A stretch of DNA of 64,000 nt, taken from NCBI RefSeq assembly GCF_002994635.1, contig NZ_PVNL01000147.1, forward strand, positions 228,514-292,513, read 5' to 3'. A program made the position numbers and the translations under genes. The notes beneath the pieces were generated by a model. The model was not told where the DNA came from, did not search any database, and saw nothing but the letters and a program-made list of their open reading frames with translations. Source of the DNA: Enhygromyxa salina. Lineage in GTDB: Bacteria; Myxococcota_A; Polyangia; Nannocystales; Nannocystaceae. Shown here in pieces: positions 15,636 through 24,827 of the stretch; position 1 is the stretch's first letter, and each line of letters opens with the position of its first letter.

Positions 15636-18101
15636 TCAGATCTTGTCGGGTCCCCAGACCTCGACTTCGGCCAGCGACAAGTAGTTCGTGCCGTTGAGCT
15701 TCACGCGGAGGTAGCGACCGACCGCGCCGCCCATGTCGAAGTCGGCTGTCGTTGGCGAGACCCCGGCGTGAGTCCGAGTCTCAACGACGGCCAGGTTCTC
15801 GTCGAGCAGCTCGACATCGTAGTCGGCGAGGCGCCATGTGCAGCAGGGATCCGTTCGGCTCCAAACCGACACATCGTTCACGGTCCGCATCGAGCCAAGG
15901 TCGACGCGCCACCATGCCTGGTTCGTGTATTCGGTGTGAGTGACCGACCCATTGGACCAGACGCCGTTGGTCCCGCCATCCACGGCGAGACTCGCCGATG
16001 AACCATTTTTTGTGGACGATTCGGTCGCCGGCTGCCCGTACGCGAGGTTGCGGTCGCCCTCGAACGGGCGCGAGATCTTCACCGCGCTGAATTTGACCCC
16101 GGTCATATAGGCCGAGTAGAGCGCGACGGAGCCCGTGCCATGGGTGGTGTCATACGCCGAGACCAGCTTGACACCCTCGAGGTAGAAGTGGTGTGCGGTG
16201 CCCGATCGGACCAGTTTCAGCGTGTTCCACGTGTTCAAAGTTGGCTGACACGGAACTGTGGCGAGCACCGTCCCCACGCCGTCCACGAACTTCTCGATCT
16301 GAGCGAAGTTCCATTGTTTGTTGATCGACGCCCGATAGTAGTTCCCGGAGTCTTGAATCCCGTACATGAGCCCCCAGCTGTCGTCGTCCGTGGGCAACAC
16401 CTTCGTAGACAGAGTTCCGTCTTTCATGTGTGTATCGAAGGCTTCGACATAGGTTCCACGCAAGAGTCCGTCCGGCCCAAAGCTCCCGGCGTTGCCCTCC
16501 TGGTAGATCCAGTTGTTTGTCTCGGTCGTCCAATCCGCCGAGTGCTCGAACCCCTCGACCACTGGCAGCCAGCGCGAGGGGACCGCGTCCGCGGTCCAGT
16601 TCTCGAGGAACCGCAGGGTCCCGGCTTGCGGCAGGTTGATCATGCTAAAATCGACCGCCACCTCGCGGCGGTGACCATAGATGTATTCATAGAACACCTT
16701 CATGTACGGGGAATACACAGGATGCCCAGTCCACCGCACGTGGAGGTAGGTCACATCATAGTCAAAAATGGTCTTCGCCACCCCGTCGAAGGCCTGACCC
16801 ACCCAATAGAGCGCCTCGAAGCTCGGCGTCAATGTGGCCGTCGCCAGGACCGGCACGTGTGCGATCTTGGGTTCGTCGTCGGCCATGAGCAGCATGTCTG
16901 ACCACGATGCGTACTCACCGGCCGAGGTCTCGTTCATCCTAAAGCGCCAGCTCGCACGATTGAGTGCGCTCTCATCGACCACCGTGAAGCCATCCAGGGT
17001 CACGGGTTGCGAGGTCCCGTTCTCGATCGAGAAGTTGAGCGTGGGCACACCATTGGACACGGCGACGTCCGTCGAGGTATTCGCCGAGGTGTCGAACGTG
17101 TGGCTTCCGCCGACGCCCACTGGCGCGTGCTTGGCGGCCATGACGGCGGCGTGCAGCGGAAAGATCTCGACCTCGACCTGTTCTTGAAAAACCGCAAAAT
17201 CGGTGTCCGTGTCCTTGTGCGGCGTCCCCGCGTTGACCCCCGACCCCTCCCCGCTCACCAACATATATTTGCGATTCTCATCGGCGTCCGCGAACAGCTC
17301 CACGCGAAATCCAATGTTGCGTGTCACAGCCTGCTGGTCGTAACCAAACCAGTTGGTGTGACCGCTGGGTGCGAGCACAAACAAAGCGTAGCTGCCTGCG
17401 GGGTAGCCACCGGTAGCGGCCACGGGGGGCAAGTCGGCCAGCGCGTCGATCTGCTCCACGATCTGGGCGGTCCCGACCGACGGGCCAGCGTCGACCTGCA
17501 GCTCACCGTCGGCGTCCACGTCATCGTGCGGGTCACCCAGCGAGTGCAGCCGGAAGCCCACGACCGGGGCCAGGCTCTCGGCCACGACGACTTCACCTTC
17601 GACGCCGAAGCCGATCGCCTTCGCCATCGTGCTCGCCTCGTTCACGTTGGTGAACACAATCGGCACCCGCAGGCGCCACGCGGCGTTCAACAGTGGCTTC
17701 CAGGTCTCGATGTCTGCGGCCGTCGAACTCGAAAGGTCGACGGCGAGGGCGTGGCTCTCGGCCAGAACCGACTCGGACGTCGACACATCGAGATCATCCG
17801 CCAAGACAAGGTCGAGCTCGCTGGCGAGGCCGTCGATCTGCGCCGAGCCGGCCCCGAGCACCAACACGGGCTGGTCCCGAACCCGCGGCGCGACCTCCGA
17901 GTCGACGGGCGCGGTCGGGAGCTCGTCGATTTCATCTTCGAATGTGCTGAACTGGTCGCCCGTGATATCGGCGTCATCCACGTCACAGGCGCCGAGGGCG
18001 AGCAACGCCAGCGTCAACAGCGCGGCGCTGCTGGTTCGCCAGCCGCCGTGGAACGTGCGAACAAGCCCGTGGGTATGAGCGTGATTATTCTGAGTATGCA
18101 T
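15636..18101 (-). CDS. Exported lipoprotein: second putative leukocidin/cytolysin-like protein with discoidin domain
   Basis: 821 residues with the same architecture as the gene at 2349-4880. Signal peptide and lipobox ALLALGAC, an acidic linker, then a pro-region-like segment with VDLSSSTAADIETW and VPIVFTN. The beta-rich core includes FTVVDESALNRASWRFRM, a FEALYWVGQAF segment and paired aromatic strands (YLHVRW, FYEYIYGHRREVAVDF). A LamG-like region follows (DDDSWGLMYGIQDSGNYYR), then a C-terminal F5/8 type C domain from ~690 (NLAYGQPATESS to LAEVEVWGPD). The discoidin domain is confident. The pore-forming core is inference from pattern similarity. The ATG at 18101 gives a signal peptide after a His-rich leader. 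Confidence 0.72.
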   Translation of the reverse strand: MHTQNNHAHTHGLVRTFHGGWRTSSAALLTLALLALGACDVDDADITGDQFSTFEDEIDELPTAPVDSEVAPRVRDQPVLVLGAGSAQIDGLASELDLVLADDLDVSTSESVLAESHALAVDLSSSTAADIETWKPLLNAAWRLRVPIVFTNVNEASTMAKAIGFGVEGEVVVAESLAPVVGFRLHSLGDPHDDVDADGELQVDAGPSVGTAQIVEQIDALADLPPVAATGGYPAGSYALFVLAPSGHTNWFGYDQQAVTRNIGFRVELFADADENRKYMLVSGEGSGVNAGTPHKDTDTDFAVFQEQVEVEIFPLHAAVMAAKHAPVGVGGSHTFDTSANTSTDVAVSNGVPTLNFSIENGTSQPVTLDGFTVVDESALNRASWRFRMNETSAGEYASWSDMLLMADDEPKIAHVPVLATATLTPSFEALYWVGQAFDGVAKTIFDYDVTYLHVRWTGHPVYSPYMKVFYEYIYGHRREVAVDFSMINLPQAGTLRFLENWTADAVPSRWLPVVEGFEHSADWTTETNNWIYQEGNAGSFGPDGLLRGTYVEAFDTHMKDGTLSTKVLPTDDDSWGLMYGIQDSGNYYRASINKQWNFAQIEKFVDGVGTVLATVPCQPTLNTWNTLKLVRSGTAHHFYLEGVKLVSAYDTTHGTGSVALYSAYMTGVKFSAVKISRPFEGDRNLAYGQPATESSTKNGSSASLAVDGGTNGVWSNGSVTHTEYTNQAWWRVDLGSMRTVNDVSVWSRTDPCCTWRLADYDVELLDENLAVVETRTHAGVSPTTADFDMGGAVGRYLRVKLNGTNYLSLAEVEVWGPDKI

Positions 18102-18349
18102 GGTGCGTCTCGTTCCTCGAACCCCGAGAATATGGCAGCCGGGGCGTCGCCACGCTTTCGAAGAAACTGGAGTCGCGTGTCGAAGAAAGTGGATTTGCGT
18201 GTCGAAATTGTTCGAACCGACAAGCGCCTGGGTCTTCGCGGGTCGTGGTCTCGTCAGGCGGCGACGAAGAAGACGACGCCGAGGCTGCCCGGCGTCGCTA
18301 CGAGTTTGGCCTGCTGCTCAACCGCATGAAGCAGTGAGGGCCTCCGAGG
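18102..18349. other. Intergenic region with a possible gene-tail remnant
   Basis: Between 18256 and 18336 the plus strand reads an acidic stretch, then YEFGLLLNRMKQ and a stop. This looks like the C-terminal tail of some protein and has no recognisable start. The rest should hold the promoter of the leftward lipoprotein starting at 18101. Confidence 0.3.
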
Positions 18350-18789
18350 TCAGCCGCAGCTGACGTCGCAGATCGATGTGACCTCATACGCGCAGAGGCT
18401 ATCCCAGGCCCCGTCCGGATCGCAGCAATAGGGGTCGACCGCGCAGACCTCGGCAGCGCACGGATCGTCGCAGCTCGATTCCAACGACTCGCCGAGATTA
18501 CAGACATCATGGGCGCAGGCGGTGGTCGACGCCGCCGTGATCGCTACGGTGCCGCGCCAGTCGTCCCGCAGACCAACCGGGGCATACCAGCCGGTGTCCG
18601 GGTTGACGCGCCACAGCGTCCCGTTCTGCACGATGTACAACCAGCCTCGCCGTCCTCGTCAAAGCTGTCGAGCGCGATCGACTGGCTGCGCGCGCCGTCG
18701 AGCGCGATCGAGATTCGACTTTCACTGTAGCTCCAGCCGGCTTCGTCTTCACAGATCTTCTGGAGCGTCTGGATGATCGTCTCGAGCAT
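18350..18789 (-). pseudogene. Frameshifted gene for a small Cys-containing protein
   Basis: From the ATG at 18789 the frame reads MLETIIQTLQKICEDEAG, continues sensibly to DEDGEA, then loses sense. One base further along, the next frame resumes WLYIVQNGTLW and runs through a Cys-rich tail (CAHDVCNLGE, CCDPDGAWDSLC) to a stop at 18350. A single missing base near 18646 explains this. Restored, the product is about 146 residues with paired cysteines at the C-terminus. It may be a real frameshift or a sequence error. Function not recognised. Confidence 0.55.
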
Positions 18790-18851
18790 CCGCCCAGAGT
18801 CGGCGACTCTTCGGCGCGGATCAAGCTGCAACGACGCCCGCCCGACCACGC

Positions 18852-19727
18852 TCACTGCTGGACGCAGTAGACCGGCAGCTCGGCCGAGCAGTGCTGGGCA
18901 CACAGCGCCCCCGTCGACCACGCGACCTGGCTCTTGGCATCTCCGACCACGCCGTCCTTGGACTGCTGCGAGGCGTCGATGTCCCAGTCACCGCAGTTGG
19001 GCTCGGTGTACTCCCCCTCGTTGGTCGTACCGGTCCAGACCGCGTACTGCAGCTGACAGCCCGGAGCGGGGCTCGGCTGGATCGGCGCGCCAGACTCGTC
19101 GCGGTCGATCGGCGCGTCGATGGTTCCGTCGGTCAGGTCCTCCCAGCTCGAGGCGACGATGACCCGGTCGGTGCGCACGTAGGGCCCGATCTGGCTGTAC
19201 GTCTTGGCGGGGAATTCGTCGGCGGTGCTGAGCCACGGGGCATAGTCGCCGGGGAGATTGGCGTTCCCCGCCAGCTCGCCGCACAACTGCGCGGCGCCCT
19301 CGAGCCCGCCCCACTGGCCGTTGCCGGGCACCGAGGTCACGAACACGTACTTGACCGGGACACAGTCGGAGGCCAGGCAAACTTCGTGGTCGCCGCAGGC
19401 CTTGCCACACATCCCACAGTTGGAGTTGTCGGACGTGAGGTCGATGCACTGGCCGTCGCAGTCGGTGAGCGCTGGCGGACAAGCATCGCCCGTGTCGGTG
19501 CTCTCGTCGCCCGTGTCGGTGGTGCCGGGCCCGGTCGTGGTGTCGCCGTCGCCGTCGCCCGTGCCCGGATCGTCATCGCCCGTGCTCGGATCCCCGTCGC
19601 CCTGATCCCCGTCGCCCGTGTCACCGTCGCCCGCCCCACGATCATTGAAGGCCGGGTTCGGCAGCGTGCACCCACACAGGAGCGCGACGGCGACGGCACT
19701 GCGAAGCTGCGTCATTCGTTGGATCAT
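18852..19727 (-). CDS. Lipoprotein with DUF1554-like C-terminal domain
   Basis: 291 residues. Signal peptide with lipobox LLCGC, then a long GDGD/TGDGDGDTTTGP linker, a short Cys cluster (~85-125: CPPALTDC, NCGMCGKAC) and a globular domain beginning KYVFVTSVPGNGQWGG. It continues with a Cys, GDYAPWLST, SWEDLTDGTID, VWTGTTNEG and a Cys-rich ending (LPVYC). This order fits the DUF1554 family first noted in Leptospira exported proteins, itself lectin-like. The role is unknown, and surface binding is plausible. The Cys cluster resembles the stigma-type repeats of myxobacterial surface proteins. Confidence 0.68.
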   Translation of the reverse strand: MIQRMTQLRSAVAVALLCGCTLPNPAFNDRGAGDGDTGDGDQGDGDPSTGDDDPGTGDGDGDTTTGPGTTDTGDESTDTGDACPPALTDCDGQCIDLTSDNSNCGMCGKACGDHEVCLASDCVPVKYVFVTSVPGNGQWGGLEGAAQLCGELAGNANLPGDYAPWLSTADEFPAKTYSQIGPYVRTDRVIVASSWEDLTDGTIDAPIDRDESGAPIQPSPAPGCQLQYAVWTGTTNEGEYTEPNCGDWDIDASQQSKDGVVGDAKSQVAWSTGALCAQHCSAELPVYCVQQ

Positions 19728-19766
19728 ACGTGATGCCGCAGGCTCCCGCCCTCGGCGGGCGAGTGC

Positions 19767-21011
19767 CTACGCGCGCCCGCTATCGCGCACCGACGGCGTC
19801 CACGCGAGCGCCGCCAGCACCCACAAGTGCCGCCAGTGGACGGAGTCGATCACGAGCGACTCCACGCACACCGCCGCGAGCGAAGCCGCGACCACGGCCA
19901 TCGCAACCTGCAGCCGAGGCTCACGCGACCCCAGCGCCGTCCAGATCGCCATGAACAGCGACGAGAACATCAGCCCAGCCAGCGCGAGCCCGCCGAGGTA
20001 GCCGTTCTCGACCAACCCGCGCACATAGGTGTTGTGGGCGGCGCGGGTGAAGGCCTGCTCGGACTGCCCGGGTCCGATCCCAAACGGACGGGCGACCGCG
20101 ACCTCGAGCGCCTCGCGCTGGGTCGCAAATCGATCCACGTCGTACTCCTGCGGACCGAGCCGCTGCTCGAGCATGTCCTGGACCACGTTGACGTCGACCA
20201 GGCGATCCAGCGCGACCGCCAACAACACCACGGCGACCGGCACCGCGAGCAGGGTCATCGTCCGCGAGCGGCGCGAGCCCACCCCGACCAGGCGCAGCGA
20301 GAAGAACGTGAACATCGCGACCGCGACGCTGATCCACGCGCCGCGCGAGTAGGTCAGCAAGATCCCCACGCCGCACACGACCAGCGCCAGCGCCCACGGC
20401 AGCCGATTCCCACGCTCGAGCAACACCAGCCGCGAGGCCGACCACACCGCGGGCGCGACCAGGTAGGCGCCGAGAACGTTGGCGTCCTTGAAGAACGCGT
20501 GCAGGCGGCCCTGCGGGGCCAGCTGCTCGGCGAAGGGCAGCACGCCAAAGTAGGCCGCGATCGCGATGGTCGTGGTCACCACCGCGCCCCAGGTCCACCC
20601 CCACATCACCAGCTGCACGCCGCGCTCGCCCTGCTTGCCCACGAACCCGGCGATGAACACCCAGGCGATCGCCAGGTAGGCCGTGATCGCGCCGAACCGC
20701 AGCGCGACCCCGAGATCGCGAGCGGGCACCAGCGAGATCGCGTTGGCGAGCAAGAACAGCGCGAGCGCGGCCAGGGCGACGCTGCCGCGCTTGGGGATCG
20801 ACAACCGCCGCATCACCAGCGCGATCGGCAGCAGCAAGATGATCAGCAGATCGAAGGGCGCGGGCTCGATGTAGACCAACGAGCCGAGCGCCATCAGCAC
20901 GACCACGACCACGTCCAGGCCCGTGATCCGGCGACGGCGGGACTTCCCTACCCGGCCCGCGCCCCGGGTTGCGCCCCGGACTGAGCGCGCCTCAGGCTGC
21001 TTGCTCTGCAC
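19767..21011 (-). CDS. O-antigen ligase/polymerase-like membrane protein
   Basis: 414 residues from a GTG at 21011. About ten to twelve hydrophobic helices, starting after an arginine-rich N-terminus at TGLDVVVVVLMALGSLVYI. A Wzy_C-type signature lies in the second half: LLTYSRGAWISVAV, the large periplasmic loop with RFATQREALEVAVARPFGIGP, then AAHNTYVRGLVENGYLGGL. These match WaaL/Wzy-type enzymes that ligate or polymerise polysaccharide at the periplasmic face. The start overlaps the end of the polysaccharide deacetylase gene by 20 bases, so both probably serve one exopolysaccharide. Confidence 0.85.
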   Translation of the reverse strand: MQSKQPEARSVRGATRGAGRVGKSRRRRITGLDVVVVVLMALGSLVYIEPAPFDLLIILLLPIALVMRRLSIPKRGSVALAALALFLLANAISLVPARDLGVALRFGAITAYLAIAWVFIAGFVGKQGERGVQLVMWGWTWGAVVTTTIAIAAYFGVLPFAEQLAPQGRLHAFFKDANVLGAYLVAPAVWSASRLVLLERGNRLPWALALVVCGVGILLTYSRGAWISVAVAMFTFFSLRLVGVGSRRSRTMTLLAVPVAVVLLAVALDRLVDVNVVQDMLEQRLGPQEYDVDRFATQREALEVAVARPFGIGPGQSEQAFTRAAHNTYVRGLVENGYLGGLALAGLMFSSLFMAIWTALGSREPRLQVAMAVVAASLAAVCVESLVIDSVHWRHLWVLAALAWTPSVRDSGRA

Positions 21012-21846
21012 GCGAGCGTGCCTCGATCACGTCGGTTGCCCATGGACCCATCGGGCCCCACTCGAACTCGACGAGCAGTCGCTCGAGCCGGCCCAGGGTC
21101 TTGCCCAGGTTGTTGTAGTGACGAAACCGCTTGATCGCAGGCAACGGCATGCGCGGCTGCTCGGGATCGAACTCCCACGGGTGGGCGTAGAAGATCGCCG
21201 GGCGGCCGGCCCGGTGGCAGCGGCGGATCAGCGCGGCGCTGAGCTCGTAGGGATACAGGCGAAAGTAGCCGCCGCCCGTGCAGGGCACCCGCCGACCGCC
21301 GAGCTCGACGACCGACATCGGCAGCTCGAGCAGGTGATCACCGATCCGGTAGGGATCGAGCGGCGCGTCGGCGATGCCGTACTCGGGGTGCCCGCCAAAC
21401 GGAAACACCGACGAGTCCCAGCGCAGCCCGTGGCGCTCGAGCACGGGCACCGCCCACATGGTCTGCCTGGTCAGCGAGAACGACGGCGCCCGGTAGCCGT
21501 GGATCGGCGCGCCCGCCAGCTCGCGCAGCAGCGGCATGGCCTTGCCCAGATCCGCGTCGAGCCGGGCGGGATCCAGGTACCCGAGCCGGTGGTGGTGGTA
21601 GCCGTGACACGCGATCTCGTGACCCGCGGTCGCGACCTCGCGGATCAGCTCCGGCGCTCGCTCGGCGATCCAGCCGAGCACGAAGAAGGTCGCCTTGACC
21701 CCGCGCCGATCAAACAGCTCGAGCAGCCGCCTGGTGCTGTCGACGACCCGCAGCTCGCACGCGTCCCAGACCTCGCGGCCGAGCATGTCGTCGAAATTCG
21801 ACACGCAAAACCAGTCCTCGAGATCGATGCTCAGCAGGTTGCGCAT
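20992..21846 (-). CDS. Polysaccharide deacetylase, XrtA-associated/DUF3473 type
   Basis: 284 residues. NodB-type fold: SIDLEDWF holds the first metal/catalytic acids, followed by KATFFVLGW, the HEIACHGYHHHRL zinc motif and GYRAPSFSLT. The C-terminal extension (GGGYFRLYPYEL, FYAHPWEFDPEQPR, FRHYNNLGKT) is diagnostic of the DUF3473 subgroup found in PEP-CTERM/exosortase exopolysaccharide loci. No signal peptide is visible. It starts 3 bases after the RCC1 lipoprotein stop and overlaps the ligase-like gene downstream, so the three are one transcription unit. It would remove N-acetyl groups from an exported polysaccharide. Confidence 0.9.
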   Translation of the reverse strand: MRNLLSIDLEDWFCVSNFDDMLGREVWDACELRVVDSTRRLLELFDRRGVKATFFVLGWIAERAPELIREVATAGHEIACHGYHHHRLGYLDPARLDADLGKAMPLLRELAGAPIHGYRAPSFSLTRQTMWAVPVLERHGLRWDSSVFPFGGHPEYGIADAPLDPYRIGDHLLELPMSVVELGGRRVPCTGGGYFRLYPYELSAALIRRCHRAGRPAIFYAHPWEFDPEQPRMPLPAIKRFRHYNNLGKTLGRLERLLVEFEWGPMGPWATDVIEARSRAEQAA

Positions 21847-21849
21847 GAG

Positions 21850-24060
21850 TTAGAGGATTGGCACCGGGCCGGCCGCGGCGGGGAATTCATCGTCACCCAC
21901 GAAGTCCTCGTTGCCGTAGCCGAGCCGGCCCTGGCCGCCGTCGCCCCAGCACAGGATCTTGCCGTCGTTTCGGGTGGCGCAGGTGGTATAGCCGTCGGCC
22001 ACGAGGTCGATCGCGAGCCCGCCGATCTCGACGGGGCCCCCGGCGCTGGCGGCCTCGTTGTCGCCGATGTTCGTGACGTTGCCGTAGCCGAGCTGGCCGC
22101 GGGCGCCCCAGCCCCAGCAGCGGATCGTGCCGTCGTCGAGCAGCGCGCAGGTGTGCGCGGTGCCGGCCTCGAGCTTGACCGGCGTGCCGCCGACGTCGAC
22201 GAAGCCGACCGCGCTGGGGACGTTGCTGAGCCCGACCCAGGCCACGTTGCCGTAGCCGAGCCGCCCCTCGTTGCCCTTGCCCCAGCACTTGACCTGGTTG
22301 GTCTCCAGGATGGCGCAGGTGTGATACCAGCCGCCCGCGAGCTGGGTGACCAGGCCGCCGACTGGGACCGGGCCCGCCGAGGCAGGGGTCTCGTCGTCGC
22401 CGATGTCGTTGGCGTTGCCGTAGCCGAGCTGCCCGTTGTTGGACTCGCCCCAGCAGCGCACGGTGCCGTCGTCGAGCAGCGCGCAGGTGTGCGCGAAGCC
22501 CAGCACCAGCTGCGTGACGGTGCCGCCGACCATGACCGGCCCGAACATCTCGACGTGCTGGGCGGGGGTCTCGTCGTCGCCGACGTCCTCGTTCATGCCG
22601 CCGAGCGCGTAGCCGAGCCGGCCTTCGCTCTCGCGGCCCCAGCAGACCACGCTGCCGTTGTTGAGCACCGCGCAGGTGTGGAACGAGCCGCCCTCGGTTG
22701 CGAGGATCGTCGCGGGCGCGCCGAGGTCGACGAAGCCGACGCTCGACGGGAGCTCGTCGTCGCCGATGATGTTGACGTTGCCGTAGCCGAGCTGCCCGTC
22801 GCCGGCCCGCCCAAAGCAGCGCACCTGGCCCCCGGCATAGCCGACGCAGCTGTGGGAGATGCCCGCGACGACCGAGGTGATCGGCCCGGCCAGGCTCACG
22901 AAGCCCGAGGTCCCGGCCAGCTCGTCGTCACCGAGGTTGTCCTCGTTGCCGTAGCCCGTGCGCCCGTCGTCGCCGTTGCCCCAGCACATCAGCTTGCCGT
23001 GATCGAACAGCCCGCAGGTGTGGTTGCCGCCCGGCGCGACCTGGGTGACCTCCGTGCGCGAGCAGTCGTTGTGGCACGCGTCGTCGTCGTTTTGATTCTG
23101 GTCGTCGCAGTCCTCGTTGCCGGCCCACACGAAGCCGTCGCCGCACACGGCCAGCTCGCAGGTGATCGGGCAGTCGTCGGTGTTGTCGGCGTTGCCGTCG
23201 TCACACTGCTCGCCCGGGCCCTGATCGCCGTCGCCGCAGCCGTTGAGCACGCAGCCGTTGAGGCAGCTCATGCCGGGCCCGATGTTGTCGGCCCCGGGAT
23301 CGCACTCTTCGTTGACGGCGTGCTGGAAGCCGTCGCCGCACTGGTTGGCCAGACACTGCGGCGTGCAGTCGGCCTCCGGGGCATTGAACGCGCCGTCGTC
23401 ACAGTCCTCGACGCCCTCGCGCACGAACCCGTCGCTGCACTCGGCCCACACGCAGGTGTTCAGGCAGTCGTCGGTGTTGCTGGCGTTGCCGTCTTCACAG
23501 TCCTCGCCGGGGTCGACGATCCCGTTGCCGCACTGGCCGGTGGTGCAGTCGCTGTTGCAGCCGTCACCGTCGAACGGGTTGCCGTCGTCGCACTGCTCAC
23601 CGGGTCCCCAGAACCCGTCGCCGCACACGTTGACCTGACACCCGGGCACGCAGGCCTGGCTGGGGCCGATGTTGGGCTCGCCGGGATCACACTCCTCGAT
23701 GCCCTCGAACAGGAACCCATCACCGCAAAAATTGAGCTCGCAGGCGTTGGTGCACGCGTCGTTGTTGCTGGCGTTGCCGTCGTCGCACAGCTCGTCGAGG
23801 TCGACCACGCCGTCGCCACACTCCCCACCGACCGTGTCCGTGTCGGTGTCGGTTGGATCGGTGTCGGTCGTGTCCGTGCTCGGATCTTCTGTGTCCTCGA
23901 ACGAGTAGCTCGTGCCCTCGTAGTCGGTGTCGACGTACAAGACGGTGTCGGAGCGACCACAGCCAGCGAGCGCCAGCGCGAGTCCACAGAGCCCGGTGAC
24001 ACCGCGAGCGCGGCCCGAGCGGGCGGTTAGGGCGCCACTCCGGCGCGCAGCAATCGTCAT
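21850..24060 (-). CDS. Lipoprotein with DUF4215-type Cys-rich repeats and RCC1 repeats
   Basis: 736 residues from the ATG at 24060. Signal peptide ending ALALAGC, a Thr/Asp-rich linker, then about seven to eight DUF4215 myxococcus Cys-rich repeats (~65-320), with units like CGDGFWGPGEQCDDGN. The rest (~325-736) is eight or so RCC1/regulator-of-chromosome-condensation repeats of ~50 residues, with HTCALLDDGTVRCWG and LGYGN in each unit, expected to form a seven-bladed propeller. It is exported and probably surface bound, in an operon with a polysaccharide deacetylase and a ligase-like protein. Its precise role is unknown. Confidence 0.88.
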   Translation of the reverse strand: MTIAARRSGALTARSGRARGVTGLCGLALALAGCGRSDTVLYVDTDYEGTSYSFEDTEDPSTDTTDTDPTDTDTDTVGGECGDGVVDLDELCDDGNASNNDACTNACELNFCGDGFLFEGIEECDPGEPNIGPSQACVPGCQVNVCGDGFWGPGEQCDDGNPFDGDGCNSDCTTGQCGNGIVDPGEDCEDGNASNTDDCLNTCVWAECSDGFVREGVEDCDDGAFNAPEADCTPQCLANQCGDGFQHAVNEECDPGADNIGPGMSCLNGCVLNGCGDGDQGPGEQCDDGNADNTDDCPITCELAVCGDGFVWAGNEDCDDQNQNDDDACHNDCSRTEVTQVAPGGNHTCGLFDHGKLMCWGNGDDGRTGYGNEDNLGDDELAGTSGFVSLAGPITSVVAGISHSCVGYAGGQVRCFGRAGDGQLGYGNVNIIGDDELPSSVGFVDLGAPATILATEGGSFHTCAVLNNGSVVCWGRESEGRLGYALGGMNEDVGDDETPAQHVEMFGPVMVGGTVTQLVLGFAHTCALLDDGTVRCWGESNNGQLGYGNANDIGDDETPASAGPVPVGGLVTQLAGGWYHTCAILETNQVKCWGKGNEGRLGYGNVAWVGLSNVPSAVGFVDVGGTPVKLEAGTAHTCALLDDGTIRCWGWGARGQLGYGNVTNIGDNEAASAGGPVEIGGLAIDLVADGYTTCATRNDGKILCWGDGGQGRLGYGNEDFVGDDEFPAAAGPVPIL

Positions 24061-24281
24061 GGGTCGAATGTACACCGACCGCGCGAACTTGTCCGCGATC
24101 GCGCGCAGCGGGCCGCTCGAAGGTCGAGTGAGGGCTCGGCCGAAGGGCGCCTGGGTTCTGCGTGAAGGATCGCCGAGCCGGTGACATGCAGCCACCCCGC
24201 AGTGTTCGCGTCCGTGCAGTTTGCCGGCGATCTGGTCGGCTTGGGGGGCTGGGCGGAACGCGGGTTGCACGTTCGCCACGC

Positions 24282-24827
24282 ATGGAAACCCAGGCCGCCC
24301 CCGTCCACCCCGCCGCCACCCGTACCGAGCTCGACGAGCCCAGCAGGTCCCAGCACGGGCCGGCGCCGAGCAAGGCCGCCATCGCCGGCCACCCGATCCA
24401 CCCGATGCTGATCCCGTTTCCGGTCGCGTTACTGTCGATCGTGCTGGTCACCGACATCGTGTTCGCCGTGACCGAGTCGACGTTTTGGTCGTCGGTCTCG
24501 TACTACGCGCTGTGGGCCGGGATCGTCAGCGCCGCGCTGGCCGGCGTGTTCGGGCTCATCGACTTCGTCGGGGTCCCGCGGGCCCGCAGCGTTCGCGCAG
24601 GCTGGGCGCACCTCTTGCTCAACATCGCGATCGTGGCGCTCGCCACGGTCAACCTGATCCTGCGCGGCGGTGACACGATCGTGCACATCTTGCCCGTGGG
24701 ACTGACCCTGTCGATCGTCTCGACGGGGCTGTTGCTCGTGAGCGGCTGGTACGGCGGAGAGCTCGCCTATCGGCACAAGATCGGCGTGATCGGGCACGAC
24801 CCGACTACTCGCGACGCCGCGCGGTGA
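24282..24827 (+). CDS. DUF2231 family membrane protein
   Basis: 181 residues from the ATG at 24282 (METQAAPVHP). An upstream in-frame ATG at 24162 would add only a low-quality arginine-rich leader. After a Pro/Ala-rich N-terminus comes AIAGHPIHPMLIPFPVAL, the DUF2231 signature with two conserved histidines, and four transmembrane helices. The protein ends VIGHDPTTRDAAR. DUF2231 members are often near haem or redox proteins and their function is not established. The 3' end overlaps the convergent methyltransferase gene by 23 bases. Confidence 0.82.
   Translation: METQAAPVHPAATRTELDEPSRSQHGPAPSKAAIAGHPIHPMLIPFPVALLSIVLVTDIVFAVTESTFWSSVSYYALWAGIVSAALAGVFGLIDFVGVPRARSVRAGWAHLLLNIAIVALATVNLILRGGDTIVHILPVGLTLSIVSTGLLLVSGWYGGELAYRHKIGVIGHDPTTRDAAR

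Noticed and set aside
23420..23780. Regular short spaced repeats (GCCGTCGTCACA-type) that could be mistaken for a CRISPR array.
   Set aside because: They are coding repeats of DUF4215 modules inside the RCC1 lipoprotein gene, with variable spacing and no spacer-like sequence.
20923..24030. A 1035-residue plus-strand open frame opposite the XrtA deacetylase and RCC1 genes.
   Set aside because: Composition is Ala/Val/Arg-rich with no domain. The minus strand has three well-supported genes, so this is a shadow frame.
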